In this document: positions 6,949-15,580 of the stretch, piece after piece | Layout: each line of letters opens with the position of its first letter | Position numbering within the stretch: the stretch's first letter is position 1 | Origin: JAICJR01 sp963848495 | GTDB taxonomy: Bacteria > Actinomycetota > Thermoleophilia > Solirubrobacterales > Thermoleophilaceae | Direction: 5' to 3' | Assembly (NCBI GenBank): GCA_963848495.1 | Contig: CAWKDV010000002.1 | Span: forward strand, 744,001-808,000 | Length of the DNA stretch: 64,000 bases | Notes under the pieces: model-generated | What the model was told of the DNA's origin: nothing | What the model saw: the letters and a program-made list of their open reading frames with translations, nothing else | Database searches by the model: none | Program-made: the position numbers and the translations under genes

Positions 6949-7607
6949 CGCAGGTGTGACACGTCGTTGAAGCCGCGCAGGATCCAGCGGCCGTCGGGCA
7001 GGGCGATGAGGTGGGTGATCGATGCGTTGTCCACGGTCACGAAGGCGAAGGGGCGGCTGCTCGTCACCTGGTGGCAGAGCTCGGAGATCACCGCGGCGTG
7101 GGCCACCGCGGCGACCATGACGTCCGGGCCGGCCGTCTCCACCACGCGCCCCAGGCCGGTCCGGACACGGCGGGCGAACTCCTCGGCGGGCTCGGCGTTC
7201 GGCACCACGTCCCAGCGCTCCTCGGCGAAGACGCGTGCCACCAGCGGGTCGCCGTTGGCGGCGCGGATGCGCCATTCGCCGCCCTCCCAGTCGCCGAGGC
7301 GGACCTCGGCCAGCTCGGGTATGACCACGGGCTCGAGGCCGAGCCGGGCCGCCAGCGGAGCGGCGGTCTCCTGCGTGCGGCGGAGCGGCGTGACGAACAG
7401 GCGCGAGAGCGGCTCCCCGGCCAGGCGCTCGCCCAGGGCCTCGGCCTGGCGGCGTCCTTCGGGGGCGAGCTCGGGGTCGCTCTGGCCGTCGACGATCGGG
7501 AACGGACGGTCCGGGAAGGCGGGAGCGGACGCGCCGTGGCGCACGAGCAGGATCTCGGTTGCGCCAGGCGGCGCTGGGAAGCTGCGCTGCGGCACGCCTT
7601 CGTCCAT
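6945..7607 (-). CDS. Histidine phosphatase family protein (phosphoglycerate mutase-like)
   Basis: 220 residues from ATG 7607. The catalytic LLVRHG motif is near residue 22 and a second-half AVAHAAVISEL segment supplies the second histidine. The family removes phosphate from small molecules or proteins through a phosphohistidine intermediate; the substrate cannot be read from sequence. It is transcribed against the ribosomal genes, back-to-back with adk (55 bp), and coupled to the broken VOC gene. Its place between secY and adk is not part of the conserved spc order, so it was inserted here. Confidence 0.85.
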   Translation of the reverse strand: MDEGVPQRSFPAPPGATEILLVRHGASAPAFPDRPFPIVDGQSDPELAPEGRRQAEALGERLAGEPLSRLFVTPLRRTQETAAPLAARLGLEPVVIPELAEVRLGDWEGGEWRIRAANGDPLVARVFAEERWDVVPNAEPAEEFARRVRTGLGRVVETAGPDVMVAAVAHAAVISELCHQVTSSRPFAFVTVDNASITHLIALPDGRWILRGFNDVSHLR

Positions 7608-7662
7608 GCCCACAGCTTGAAGCAACTCACCGCGACACAGCGGGCGCGATAGTCTGCGCCTC

Positions 7663-8337
7663 TTGCCTGAGCTGAATCTCGTACTGATCGGACCGCCCGG
7701 CGCCGGCAAGGGAACCCAGGCCGAGCGCCTCATCGACGACTTCGACCTGCCGTACTACGCGACGGGCGACATCCTGCGCGCCGCCGTGAAGGATGGCACC
7801 GAGCTCGGGACGCAGGCGAAGGAGTACATGGATCGGGGCGAGCTGGTGCCGGACCAGCTGATCACCGACGTGGTCCTCGAGAAGCTCGACTCCCATGAGG
7901 CGGCGGACGGGTTCATCCTCGACGGCTTCCCGCGTACGACGGGGCAGGCCGAGTCGCTCGAGCAGGGTCTGGGCTCACGGCATCGCCGGCTCACCGCGGC
8001 GCTGATGCTCGACGCCTCCGACGACGAGGTGATCCGGCGACTGTCGGGCCGGCGGATCTGCTCGAAGAGCGGCCACCTCTACCACGTCGACTTCGACCCG
8101 CCGAAGCGCGAGGGCGTCTGCGACCAGGACGGCTCGAAGCTGATCCAGCGCGACGACGACAAGCCGGACACGATCAAGCGGCGGCTCGACGTCTACCACG
8201 ACCAGACCAAGCCGCTGATCCAGCACTACGAGGAACAGGGCATCTTGCGCCGCTTCGACGCGGCCCGCCCGCCCGGCGAGGTGCACGACCACATCCGTGC
8301 CACGCTCGCCACCCTCAGGCTCGAAGACGAGCTCTAA
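7663..8337 (+). CDS. adk: Adenylate kinase
   Basis: 224 residues, TTG start. P-loop GPPGAGKGTQ at residues 10-19, AMP-binding TGDILR near 35, and DGFPRT near 87. It interconverts 2 ADP with ATP and AMP. The LID is of the long type, with C133, S136, C153 and D156 in the four zinc-site positions. The B. subtilis type is Cys-Cys-Cys-Asp, so the second cysteine is replaced by serine here and zinc binding may be weak or lost. map follows after 13 bp. Confidence 0.95.
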   Translation: MPELNLVLIGPPGAGKGTQAERLIDDFDLPYYATGDILRAAVKDGTELGTQAKEYMDRGELVPDQLITDVVLEKLDSHEAADGFILDGFPRTTGQAESLEQGLGSRHRRLTAALMLDASDDEVIRRLSGRRICSKSGHLYHVDFDPPKREGVCDQDGSKLIQRDDDKPDTIKRRLDVYHDQTKPLIQHYEEQGILRRFDAARPPGEVHDHIRATLATLRLEDEL

Positions 8338-8350
8338 CCTCAATAGAGAC

Positions 8351-9124
8351 ATGATCATCAGGAAGTCGCCCGAGGAGATCGAGAAGATCGCGGCGGCAGG
8401 CCAGATCCTCGCCCGCTGCCTGACGATGCTGCGCGGGAAGGCGCGACCGGGCGTCACCACCGCGGATCTCGACCTGGCGGCCGAGAAGTTCATCCGTTCG
8501 CAGGGCGCCACGCCGGCGTTCAAGGGCTACCGCGGTTTCCCCGGCTCGATCTGCGCCTCGCCGAACTCGATGGTGGTGCACGGGATCCCGGGCCCCTACC
8601 GGCTCGACCGCGGGGACATCCTCTCGATCGATGTCGGGGTCGTCCTCGACGGCTGGGTGGCGGACGCGGCGGTGACCGTGCCGATCGGGCAGATCAGCCC
8701 GGTGGCGCGCAGGCTGCTCGAGACCACCAAGGCCTCGCTGTTCGACGCCGTGGAGCAGTGCCGCCCGGGCAACCGTCTCGGCGACGTGTCGCACGCCGTT
8801 CAGCGGCGCGTCGAGGCGGACGGCTTCTCGGTCGTGCGCTCGCTGGTGGGCCACGGCGTGGGCCGCGATATGCACGAGGACCCGCAGATCCCCAACTTCG
8901 GCGATCCTGGCACCGGCGTCGAGCTGCTGCCGGGCATGGTCCTGGCGGTTGAGCCCATGGTCAACGTGGGGGACCACCCGATCCGGATGGGGTCAGACAA
9001 CTGGTCCGTCTACTCTCAGGACGGGTCGTTGGCGGCCCATTTCGAGCACACGGTGGCGATCACCGAGGAGGGTCCGCGCATCCTCACTCCGTGGCACCTC
9101 GAGGAGGCTCGCAGAGCCGCGTGA
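8351..9124 (+). CDS. map: Methionine aminopeptidase, type I
   Basis: 257 residues from ATG 8351 (MIIRKSPEEIEKIAAAGQ). The dinuclear-metal ligands are present: two aspartates in SIDVGVVLDGWVADAA, the histidine of GHGVGRDMHEDP, and glutamates in AVEPMVN and FEHTVAITEEG. It removes the initiator methionine from nascent proteins. In most bacteria infA follows; here only 112 bp separate map from rpmJ. Confidence 0.96.
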   Translation: MIIRKSPEEIEKIAAAGQILARCLTMLRGKARPGVTTADLDLAAEKFIRSQGATPAFKGYRGFPGSICASPNSMVVHGIPGPYRLDRGDILSIDVGVVLDGWVADAAVTVPIGQISPVARRLLETTKASLFDAVEQCRPGNRLGDVSHAVQRRVEADGFSVVRSLVGHGVGRDMHEDPQIPNFGDPGTGVELLPGMVLAVEPMVNVGDHPIRMGSDNWSVYSQDGSLAAHFEHTVAITEEGPRILTPWHLEEARRAA

Positions 9125-9236
9125 GGGTGCCCGGCCCTGCGGGCGGCGGCTGCTATCTTTACGCGGGCCGGTTTGGGCGCGAAGCCGTCTCCTGGGCTTT
9201 GCGCTGTTTCTCTTTGATCCAACAAGTCGCGGAGCG
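9125..9236 (+). promoter_or_regulatory. Leader between map and rpmJ (infA missing)
   Basis: The 112-bp gap is too short for infA (about 219 bp) and contains no IF-1-like frame. It has a possible -10 element (TATCTT near 9153) and an imperfect inverted repeat GCGCGAAG / CTTTGCGC at about 9178-9203. A promoter or attenuator for the rpmJ-rpsM-rpsK-rpsD-rpoA-rplQ group is plausible but unproven. Confidence 0.3.
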
Positions 9237-9350
9237 ATGAAAGTCCGAGCATCAGTCAAGCCAATGTGCGAGAAGTGTAAGATCATCCGCCGCCATGGCG
9301 CGGTGCTCGTGATCTGCCAGAACCCGCGCCACAAGCAGCGGCAGGGGTAG
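9237..9350 (+). CDS. rpmJ: 50S ribosomal protein L36
   Basis: 37 residues, MKVRASVKPMCEKCKIIRR then VICQNPRHKQRQG, carrying the C-x2-C...C...H zinc ligands of the zinc-type L36. GGAG at 9231-9234 lies only two bases from the ATG, an unusually tight spacing. Only three bases separate it from rpsM. Confidence 0.95.
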   Translation: MKVRASVKPMCEKCKIIRRHGAVLVICQNPRHKQRQG

Positions 9351-9353
9351 TCC

Positions 9354-9734
9354 ATGGCCCGAATCGCAGGTATCAACATTCCGCTCAACAAGCGGGCTGA
9401 GATCGGTCTGACGTACATCTACGGGATCGGGCCGTCCACGTCGCGGCAGGTGCTGGACAAGGCGGGCGTCGACCCGAACACGTACGTGAAGGACCTCACG
9501 GACGACGAGGTCGTGAAGCTGCGCGACGTCATCGACAACGACCTGACCGTGGAGGGCGACCTCCGGCGGGAGCGGTCGCAGAACGTCAAGCGGCTGATGG
9601 AGATCGGCTGCTATCGCGGGCTCCGTCATCGCCGCGGCCTCCCAGTTCACGGCCAGCGCACGAAGACCAACGCACGCACCCGCAAGGGCCCGAAGCGCAT
9701 GCAGGTGGCCGGGAAGAAGAAGGTGAAGAAGTAG
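9354..9734 (+). CDS. rpsM: 30S ribosomal protein S13
   Basis: 126 residues with the N-terminal MARIAGINIPLNKRAEIGLTYIYGIG and the C-terminal GLRHRRGLPVHGQRT-KTNARTRKG signature. S13 lies in the 30S head and contacts P-site tRNA through its basic tail. rpsK starts immediately after the stop. Confidence 0.97.
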   Translation: MARIAGINIPLNKRAEIGLTYIYGIGPSTSRQVLDKAGVDPNTYVKDLTDDEVVKLRDVIDNDLTVEGDLRRERSQNVKRLMEIGCYRGLRHRRGLPVHGQRTKTNARTRKGPKRMQVAGKKKVKK

Positions 9735-10133
9735 GTGGCGCAGCAGAGGCCAGCACGCGGCCGTGGCCGGCGGAAGGTGAAGAAGAACATCCCGTTCGGC
9801 CAGGCGCACATCAAGACGAGCTTCAACAACACGATCGTGTCGCTCACCGACAAGGAGGGCAACGTGATCGCCTGGGAGTCCGCCGGCGGCGCCGGCTTCA
9901 AGGGCTCCCGCAAGTCCACGCCGTTCGCGGCTCAGGTCACCGCCGACGCCGCTGCCAAGAAGGGCATGGAGCAGGGCCTCCAGAAGGTCGAGGTGTTCGT
10001 CAAGGGCCCGGGCTCCGGGCGCGAGACGGCCATCCGCTCGCTTCAGGCCGCCGGCCTCGAGGTCACGGGCATCCGCGACGTGACGCCGCAGGCCCACAAC
10101 GGCTGCCGTCCCCGCAAGCGGAGGCGTGTCTGA
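9735..10133 (+). CDS. rpsK: 30S ribosomal protein S11
   Basis: 132 residues from GTG, with FNNTIVSLTDKEGN, the GFKGSRKSTPFAAQ core and the C-terminal TPQAHNGCRPRKRRRV. S11 forms part of the 30S platform. The last base of its stop is shared with the rpsD ATG. Confidence 0.97.
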   Translation: MAQQRPARGRGRRKVKKNIPFGQAHIKTSFNNTIVSLTDKEGNVIAWESAGGAGFKGSRKSTPFAAQVTADAAAKKGMEQGLQKVEVFVKGPGSGRETAIRSLQAAGLEVTGIRDVTPQAHNGCRPRKRRRV

Positions 10134-10753
10134 TGGCGCGCGATCGCGGACCGCAGTGCAAGCAGTGCCGCCGCGAGGGCATCAAGCTGTTCCTCAAGGG
10201 CGAGCGCTGCCTCACCGACAAGTGCGGCGTCGAGCGCCGGGCCTACCCGCCGGGAGACCACGGCCGCGGACGCCAGAAGCAGTCCGAGTACCGGCTCCAG
10301 CTGCGCGAGAAGCAGAAGGCCCGCCGCTTCTACGGCGTGCTCGAGAAGCAGTTCCGCAGCTACTACGACAAGGCCAGCCGCCAGGCCGGCGTCACCGGCG
10401 AGAACCTGCTGCGCCTGCTCGAGACCCGCTTCGACAACGTCCTCGTGCGACTCGGCTTCGCGGCCTCGAGGCGCCAGGCGCGGCAGCTTGTGCTGCACGG
10501 CCATTGGACTGTCAACGGGCGGAGGGTGAACATCCCCTCGTATCAGGTGCGCCCGAACGACGTGATCGCCCTGAAGGTCGGCAGCCCGGCCACCCAGGTG
10601 ATTCGCGACGCCACCGAGCTTATTTCTGTCGTGCCGGCCTGGCTTCAGGCCGATCACGACGGCCTTACGGCGAAGATCCTGCGCCTCCCGGAACGTGCCG
10701 AGATCGACACACCGGTGCAGGAGCAGCTAATCGTCGAGCTGTATTCGAAGTAG
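10133..10753 (+). CDS. rpsD: 30S ribosomal protein S4
   Basis: 206 residues. The N terminus has four cysteines (CKQC and C...KC around residues 7-29), the zinc-binding form of S4. The S4 RNA-binding domain follows (NVLVRLGFAASRRQARQLVLHGHW). It is a primary 16S rRNA binder and in many bacteria represses the alpha operon. A 71-bp gap before rpoA contains a GC-rich inverted repeat (GCCGCC / GGCGGC). Confidence 0.97.
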   Translation: MARDRGPQCKQCRREGIKLFLKGERCLTDKCGVERRAYPPGDHGRGRQKQSEYRLQLREKQKARRFYGVLEKQFRSYYDKASRQAGVTGENLLRLLETRFDNVLVRLGFAASRRQARQLVLHGHWTVNGRRVNIPSYQVRPNDVIALKVGSPATQVIRDATELISVVPAWLQADHDGLTAKILRLPERAEIDTPVQEQLIVELYSK

Positions 10754-10824
10754 TGACCGCTGCCGCCCTGCGCCGCTGCTGAGGCGGCCCGGCGGCAAGC
10801 CCAAGACGCGAAGGAACCACACTC

Positions 10825-11796
10825 ATGCTCGAGTTTCAGACTCCCCAGATATCCGCCGAGAACGTGGAAGAGAACCACGGCACGTTCACGATCGAGCCGC
10901 TCGATCGTGGCTTCGGCTACACCTTCGGCAACTCGCTCCGGCGAGTGCTGCTGTCGTCCCTCGCCGGGGCGGCAGTGACCAGCGTACGGATCGAGGGAGT
11001 CGCCCACGAGTTCTCCACCATCTCGGGCGTGAAGGAGGACGTGACCGACATCGTCCTCAACCTCAAGGAGATCGTGTGCCGCATGCACACGGACGCCACG
11101 GAGATCGAGGCGCCGCTGGTGGCCACCGGCCCCGGCGAGGTCACGGCCAAGGACATCGACCTGCCCTCGGGCGTCGAGATCCTCAACCCGGACGCGCACA
11201 TCGCCACGCTGGAGAAGAAGACCAAGCTCGAGATGTACCTGACGATCGGGCGCGGGCGCGGCTACTCGCCGGCCGAGGAGAACAAGTCGGACGACCAGCC
11301 GATCGGCGTGATCCCGATCGACTCGATCTTCTCGCCGGTCAAGCGCGTGGCCTACCAGGTGGAATCCGCGCGTGTCGGCCAGCGCACCGACTACGACAAG
11401 CTCACGCTCGACATCGAGACCGACGGCTCCGTGGAGCCGCAGGCGGCTCTGCGCGAGGCGGCCGAGATCCTGATCTCGAGCCTCTCGATCTTCACCGACC
11501 AGGAGCGCCTCGAGGCGCTGCGCGGCGGTGGCGACGGCGGGCTCGACGCGGTGGCCGCTGCCGGCCCGCAGGCCGGCGGCCGCACGCCCGGCGGGATGGA
11601 CGACATCCTGATCGAGGAGCTCGAGCTCGGCGTGCGCTCGTACAACTGCCTCAAGCGCGCCGGCATCCAGACGGTGGGCGAGCTGCTGCAGAAGTCCGAG
11701 TCGGAGCTCAACGCGATTCCGAACTTCGGCCGCAAGTCGATCGAAGAGGTCATCGAGACCCTCGAGGCGCGCGGGCTGTCCCTGCGGCAGGGCTAG
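10825..11796 (+). CDS. rpoA: DNA-directed RNA polymerase alpha subunit
   Basis: 323 residues. The N-terminal domain (residues 1-230) shows GFGYTFGNSLRRVLLSSL, which dimerises and nucleates beta/beta' assembly. A glycine-rich linker is followed by the C-terminal domain (about 255-315, ELELGVRSYNCLKRAGIQTV...NFGRKSIEEV) that contacts UP elements and activators. Confidence 0.98.
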   Translation: MLEFQTPQISAENVEENHGTFTIEPLDRGFGYTFGNSLRRVLLSSLAGAAVTSVRIEGVAHEFSTISGVKEDVTDIVLNLKEIVCRMHTDATEIEAPLVATGPGEVTAKDIDLPSGVEILNPDAHIATLEKKTKLEMYLTIGRGRGYSPAEENKSDDQPIGVIPIDSIFSPVKRVAYQVESARVGQRTDYDKLTLDIETDGSVEPQAALREAAEILISSLSIFTDQERLEALRGGGDGGLDAVAAAGPQAGGRTPGGMDDILIEELELGVRSYNCLKRAGIQTVGELLQKSESELNAIPNFGRKSIEEVIETLEARGLSLRQG

Positions 11797-11821
11797 CCCG
11801 CCCGCTACGCTCCCAAGGCCC

Positions 11822-12175
11822 ATGCGCCACCAGAAGGACCGCAACAAGCTCAGCCGCAGCGCGGCGCATCGCAAGTCGCTGCTGATGAACCTCTCGCGGG
11901 AGGTGATCACGCACGAGCGGATCAAGACCACCGAGGCCAAGGCCAAGGCGGTCGCGCCCGATCTCGAGCGCCTGATCACGCTCGCCAAGCGGGGCGATCT
12001 GCACTCGCGCCGGCTGGCGATGGCGCGGCTGGGGCAGGACAAGTTCGTGGTCTACAAGCTGTTCGAGGAGATCGCTCCGCGCTACACGGAGCGCGCGGGT
12101 GGCTACACCCGCATCCTCAAGCTCGGGCCGCGGCGCTCGGACTCCACCGAGATGGTCCTGCTCGAGCTGGTCTAG
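11822..12175 (+). CDS. rplQ: 50S ribosomal protein L17
   Basis: 117 residues, MRHQKDRNKLSRSAAHRKSLLMNLSREVITHERIKTT, ending RILKLGPRRSDSTEMVLLEL. It lies at the end of the alpha operon. Its TAG stop shares the palindromic CTAG with the stop of the convergent VOC gene. Confidence 0.97.
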   Translation: MRHQKDRNKLSRSAAHRKSLLMNLSREVITHERIKTTEAKAKAVAPDLERLITLAKRGDLHSRRLAMARLGQDKFVVYKLFEEIAPRYTERAGGYTRILKLGPRRSDSTEMVLLELV

Positions 12176-12465
12176 CCGGGCCAGCGAAACTCGATCGGCG
12201 GCATGCTCGTTGGGGGCTCCACGGCCTCGACGAGCAGACCCAGCTCAGCGGCGTGTTCGTCGTTGAGCGCAAGCCGCGATGCGAACCCGGTGGGACCGCC
12301 GCGGTAAGCGCAGCTCACGTGGCCCTCGGCTCCAAGCGTGTAGCAGCGCCAGGGGCCGGCGTTGAGAGCTGACGTGTAGCGCTCGAGCGCGGCCTCCAGA
12401 TCGGCCACCACGAACGCGAGCTGGAAGATCGAGCGCTCTGCGAACGCCGCAATCGGCGGCAGCAT
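12172..12465 (-). pseudogene. VOC-fold protein with an apparent in-frame internal deletion
   Basis: The 97-residue product begins like a paired-beta-alpha VOC protein (SIFQLAFVVADLEAALERYTSALNAGPWRCYTLG, then RGGPTGFASRLALND). It then jumps straight to a sequence typical of the far C terminus of the same family (ELGLLVEAVEPPTSMPPIEFRWPG). Family members are about 150-160 residues, so roughly 55-60 residues including the second beta-alpha unit are missing while the frame is kept. It may be a non-functional remnant or, less likely, a minimal half-barrel that dimerises. It is divergent from the methyltransferase gene (33 bp). Confidence 0.6.
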
Positions 12466-12498
12466 GCCGCGACCGTACCTGAAGTAGCTTTCCGCCCG

Positions 12499-13302
12499 AT
12501 GAGCGACTTCGGAGAGCACAAGCGGAGGATCCGCGAGAGCTGGGAGCTCGGCGACTACAGCGTGATCGGGGAGTCCACCTTCCCCGCCGCGCAGGCGCTG
12601 GTGGATGCCTGCGCGATCTCGGCCGGGCAGGAGGTGCTCGACGTGGCGGCCGGCAACGGCAACCTGGCGCTGATCGCCGCCCGCGAGGGCGCCGCGGTGG
12701 TCGCCTCGGACCTCACACCCGGAATGGTCGAGCGCGGCCGCGCCCGCACGGAGGCCGAGGGCTACGACGTGGAGTGGCTCGTGGCCGACGTGGAGGAGCT
12801 GCCCTTCGAGGACGGCCGCTTCGACTGCTGCGCCTCGGTCTTCGGCGCGATGTTCGCGCCCCGGCCCGACGTGGCGGCGGCGGAGATGTTCAGGGTCGTG
12901 CGGCCCGGGGGCACGGTCGGCCTTGTCTCCTGGACGCCGGAGGGCTTCCAGGGCAGGGTCTTCGCGGTGGGCAGCAAGTACGTGCCATCCGCCGAGGGAG
13001 TGCCGGTGCCGTCGCTGTGGGGCGAGGAGGCTGTGACGCGGGAGCGGCTGTCGGGACTGGCATCGTCGCTCGCCTTCGAGCACCGCTCGATCCGCCACGA
13101 CTTCGACTCGCCGGAGGCCTGGTTCGAGTTCGTCGACAACGCCGGGCCCAGCAAGATGCGCATGGCGTCTGTCCCGCCCGAGGTGCGCCAGGCCATGACC
13201 GACGATCTCGTCGCGCTGATCTCCGAGTTCAACGAGGCGGACGACGGCAGCGTGCTGATCGACGCGGAGTACCTGATCATCGTGGCCCGCAAGCGCGGGT
13301 AG
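12499..13302 (+). CDS. Class I SAM-dependent methyltransferase
   Basis: 267 residues. SAM-binding motif I is VLDVAAGNGNLAL (about residues 46-58), motif II acidic residue in ASDLTPGMVERG, and LPFEDGRFDCCASVFGAMFAPR follows as in Methyltransf_11 proteins. The family methylates small molecules such as quinone precursors; the substrate is not readable. truA begins at the next base after the stop, so the two are probably co-transcribed. Confidence 0.85.
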   Translation: MSDFGEHKRRIRESWELGDYSVIGESTFPAAQALVDACAISAGQEVLDVAAGNGNLALIAAREGAAVVASDLTPGMVERGRARTEAEGYDVEWLVADVEELPFEDGRFDCCASVFGAMFAPRPDVAAAEMFRVVRPGGTVGLVSWTPEGFQGRVFAVGSKYVPSAEGVPVPSLWGEEAVTRERLSGLASSLAFEHRSIRHDFDSPEAWFEFVDNAGPSKMRMASVPPEVRQAMTDDLVALISEFNEADDGSVLIDAEYLIIVARKRG

Positions 13303-14034
13303 ATGACGGCTCGCCTCACGATCGAGTACGACGGCAGCGGCTTCGCGGGCTGGGCGCGGCAACCGGGGCTGCCCACGGTGCAGGGGGCGCTGGAGGACGG
13401 GTTGGCGCGTGTGCTGCGGCGCGAGGTGGGGCTCACCGTGGCGGGGCGCACCGACGCCGGCGTGCACGCGCACGGCCAGGTGGCCAGCCACGCGGGCGAG
13501 CCGGCCACTGCGCGAGCGCTCAACGGCGTCGTGCCGAGCGGCGTGCGCGTGCTCGAGAGCGTGGCTGCGCCGGAGGGCTTCGACGCCCGCCGCGATGCCC
13601 GCGGCCGCACCTATCGCTACCGGCTCTTCACGCGCGAGACGGCGAGCCCGTTCGAGCACGGCCGCTCGCTCCACTGGCCCCACCCGCTCGACCGCTCGGC
13701 ACTCGACGCCTGCGCCGCGGCGCTCGCCGGCACGCACGACTTCACGGCCTTCACGCCCACAGTGACCGACCACGTGCGCTTCGAGCGCGACGTCTTCCGC
13801 GCCGAGTGGCTTGCGGACGGCGAGCACGGGCTGGCCTTCTGGATCGAGGCCGACACGTTCATGCGGCACATGGTCCGGATCCTGGTCGGCACGATGCTGG
13901 CGGTAGGCCGCGGGCGTCTGTCCCCGGACGACTTCGAGCACCTGTTGGACGGCCGTCCGAGGACCGAGGCGGGCGATACGGCACCGGCACACGGCCTCTA
14001 CCTGGAGAGCGTGCGCTACGCCGAGCAGACGTAG
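13303..14034 (+). CDS. truA: tRNA pseudouridine(38-40) synthase TruA
   Basis: 243 residues with the catalytic aspartate D51 in GRTDAGVHAHGQ, plus YRYRLFTRE and FMRHMVRILVGTML near the C terminus. It isomerises uridines 38-40 of the tRNA anticodon arm. truA often follows rplQ in bacteria; here a VOC remnant and a methyltransferase gene intervene. Its 3' end overlaps the convergent methyltransferase by 19 bp. Confidence 0.95.
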   Translation: MTARLTIEYDGSGFAGWARQPGLPTVQGALEDGLARVLRREVGLTVAGRTDAGVHAHGQVASHAGEPATARALNGVVPSGVRVLESVAAPEGFDARRDARGRTYRYRLFTRETASPFEHGRSLHWPHPLDRSALDACAAALAGTHDFTAFTPTVTDHVRFERDVFRAEWLADGEHGLAFWIEADTFMRHMVRILVGTMLAVGRGRLSPDDFEHLLDGRPRTEAGDTAPAHGLYLESVRYAEQT

Positions 14035-14732
14035 ATGTCTTCCGCCTCGAACAGCCCGTAGCGGCGGCGAACCTCCGGGTCGAGCTCCCGCACCCAGGGA
14101 TCGACCGTCACGCTGAAGCCGGCCTCCCGCAGGCGGTCCGGGAAGTCGGGGCCGTAGAGGCGCACGTGGTCCCACTGCCAGTAGGCGCGCTCGCGCTCCT
14201 CGGGAGTGACGATCGCCGGGTCCTCGTAGGTCTCCGGCAGCCCGAGGTCGAGCGGGACCATGACGATCGCCCAGCCGCCGGGCCGCAGCACGCGGGCCAG
14301 CTCGCTCATCGCGGCGCGGTCGTCCGGCACGTGCTCCAGCACGTGGATGCAGAGGATCACGTCGAAGGAGTCGTCAGGGTAGGGGATCGCCGTGATGTCG
14401 AAGTGCTCCATGGCGTCGGGAGCGTCCAGGTCGGCGCTCAGGTAGTGCAATTTCGGCGCCTCGGCGATGCGCCGCAGCGCGCGCTCGGGGGCGAAATGCA
14501 GCACCGACAGCTCTTCGCTGTACAGGTTGGTGCGCTCATGGAGATAGAGCCACAGCGCGCGGTGGCGCGCCTGGGCTCCGCAGCGCGGGCAGATCGGGTT
14601 GCTCCCGTCCCTGCCGGGCATGAACTCACGGAAGCTGCCGCCGCAGCAGGGGCACTCCACGTCGTCGCCCCGCAGGCGCAGGAGGCGGTAGCGGCGGAGG
14701 GCTCTGGAGCGGTAGCCGGCGAGGGTTTCCAT
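14016..14732 (-). CDS. Class I methyltransferase with N-terminal zinc ribbon
   Basis: 238 residues from ATG 14732. Residues about 25-55 hold CPCC and CPRCG, a treble/zinc-ribbon-like pair. The methyltransferase core has FAPERALRRIAEAPKLHYLSADLD, FDVILCIHVLEHVPDD and LRPGGWAIVMVPLD. Similar proteins occur near polysaccharide and sugar genes; the substrate is unknown. It is divergent from surE (32 bp). Confidence 0.8.
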   Translation of the reverse strand: METLAGYRSRALRRYRLLRLRGDDVECPCCGGSFREFMPGRDGSNPICPRCGAQARHRALWLYLHERTNLYSEELSVLHFAPERALRRIAEAPKLHYLSADLDAPDAMEHFDITAIPYPDDSFDVILCIHVLEHVPDDRAAMSELARVLRPGGWAIVMVPLDLGLPETYEDPAIVTPEERERAYWQWDHVRLYGPDFPDRLREAGFSVTVDPWVRELDPEVRRRYGLFEAEDIYVCSA

Positions 14733-14764
14733 GGCGGATCCCAACACTATGCTCAGGAAGCTCG

Positions 14765-15580
14765 ATGAAGATCCTGCTGACGAACGACGACGGCATCCAG
14801 GCGAGCGGCCTCCACGCCGTGCGCAGGGCATTGCTCGAGCTGCCGGGCGTCGAGCTCGCGGTGATCGCACCCGACTCCAATCGCAGCGCCACGGCGCGCT
14901 CGATCACCACCCGCAAGCCGCTCTGGGTCGAGGAGATCGAGTTCGGCGACGGCACGAGCGGCTTCTCCACCGACGGCACGCCGGTCGACTGCGTGCGCTT
15001 CGCCGCGCTGGGGCTGGTGGAGTTCGAGCCCGAGCTGATCGTCTCGGGAATCAACCACGGCGCCAACCTCGGCGACGACATCACCTACTCCGGCACGGTC
15101 GCCGCGGCGCTCGAGGGGATCGTGCTCGGCATCCCGGCGATAGCGGTCTCGCAGCAGTCGAACCGCGGGGCGCTCGACTTCCGGGTGGGCGGCGAGTTCG
15201 ACTTCGAGCAGGCGGCCGCGTTCGTGGCGCGCATGGTGGACGAGCTCGAGCGGGTGCCGATGCCGCCGGGCACGCTGCTCAACGTGAACTGCCCGGCCGG
15301 CGGGGCGCGCGGCGCGCGGGCGTGCAAGCTGGGCCGGCGCATCTACCGCGACCGGCTCGAGCTGCAGGAGGAGGCCGACGGCCGCCGCCGTTACCGCATC
15401 TACGGCGAGGATCCCGACTACCACCGCGAGGACGGCACGGACTTCGCCGCCATCGCCGCGGGGCTGATCGCGGTCACGCCGCTCCACTTCGACCTCACCG
15501 ACGTGGCCGGCGTGGAGTCGCTCGCCGGCTACGACCTCGACGGACTGGTCCGACCCGCCGCGCGCGAGGCCCTTGAGTAA
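14765..15580 (+). CDS. surE: 5'/3'-nucleotidase SurE
   Basis: 271 residues with the metal-binding TNDDG (N7, D8, D9), PDSNRSATARSIT, and GINHGANLGDDITYSGTVAAALEG. SurE dephosphorylates nucleoside monophosphates in stationary phase and stress. The stop overlaps the proposed TTG start of ligA. Confidence 0.94.
   Translation: MKILLTNDDGIQASGLHAVRRALLELPGVELAVIAPDSNRSATARSITTRKPLWVEEIEFGDGTSGFSTDGTPVDCVRFAALGLVEFEPELIVSGINHGANLGDDITYSGTVAAALEGIVLGIPAIAVSQQSNRGALDFRVGGEFDFEQAAAFVARMVDELERVPMPPGTLLNVNCPAGGARGARACKLGRRIYRDRLELQEEADGRRRYRIYGEDPDYHREDGTDFAAIAAGLIAVTPLHFDLTDVAGVESLAGYDLDGLVRPAAREALE

Noticed and set aside
9125..9236. infA between map and rpmJ
   Set aside because: The gap is half the needed length and no IF-1-like peptide is encoded in any frame.
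12172..14175. A 667-codon minus-strand open frame ending in the VOC remnant
   Set aside because: Only the last 97 codons resemble a protein family. The rest is antisense to truA and the methyltransferase gene.
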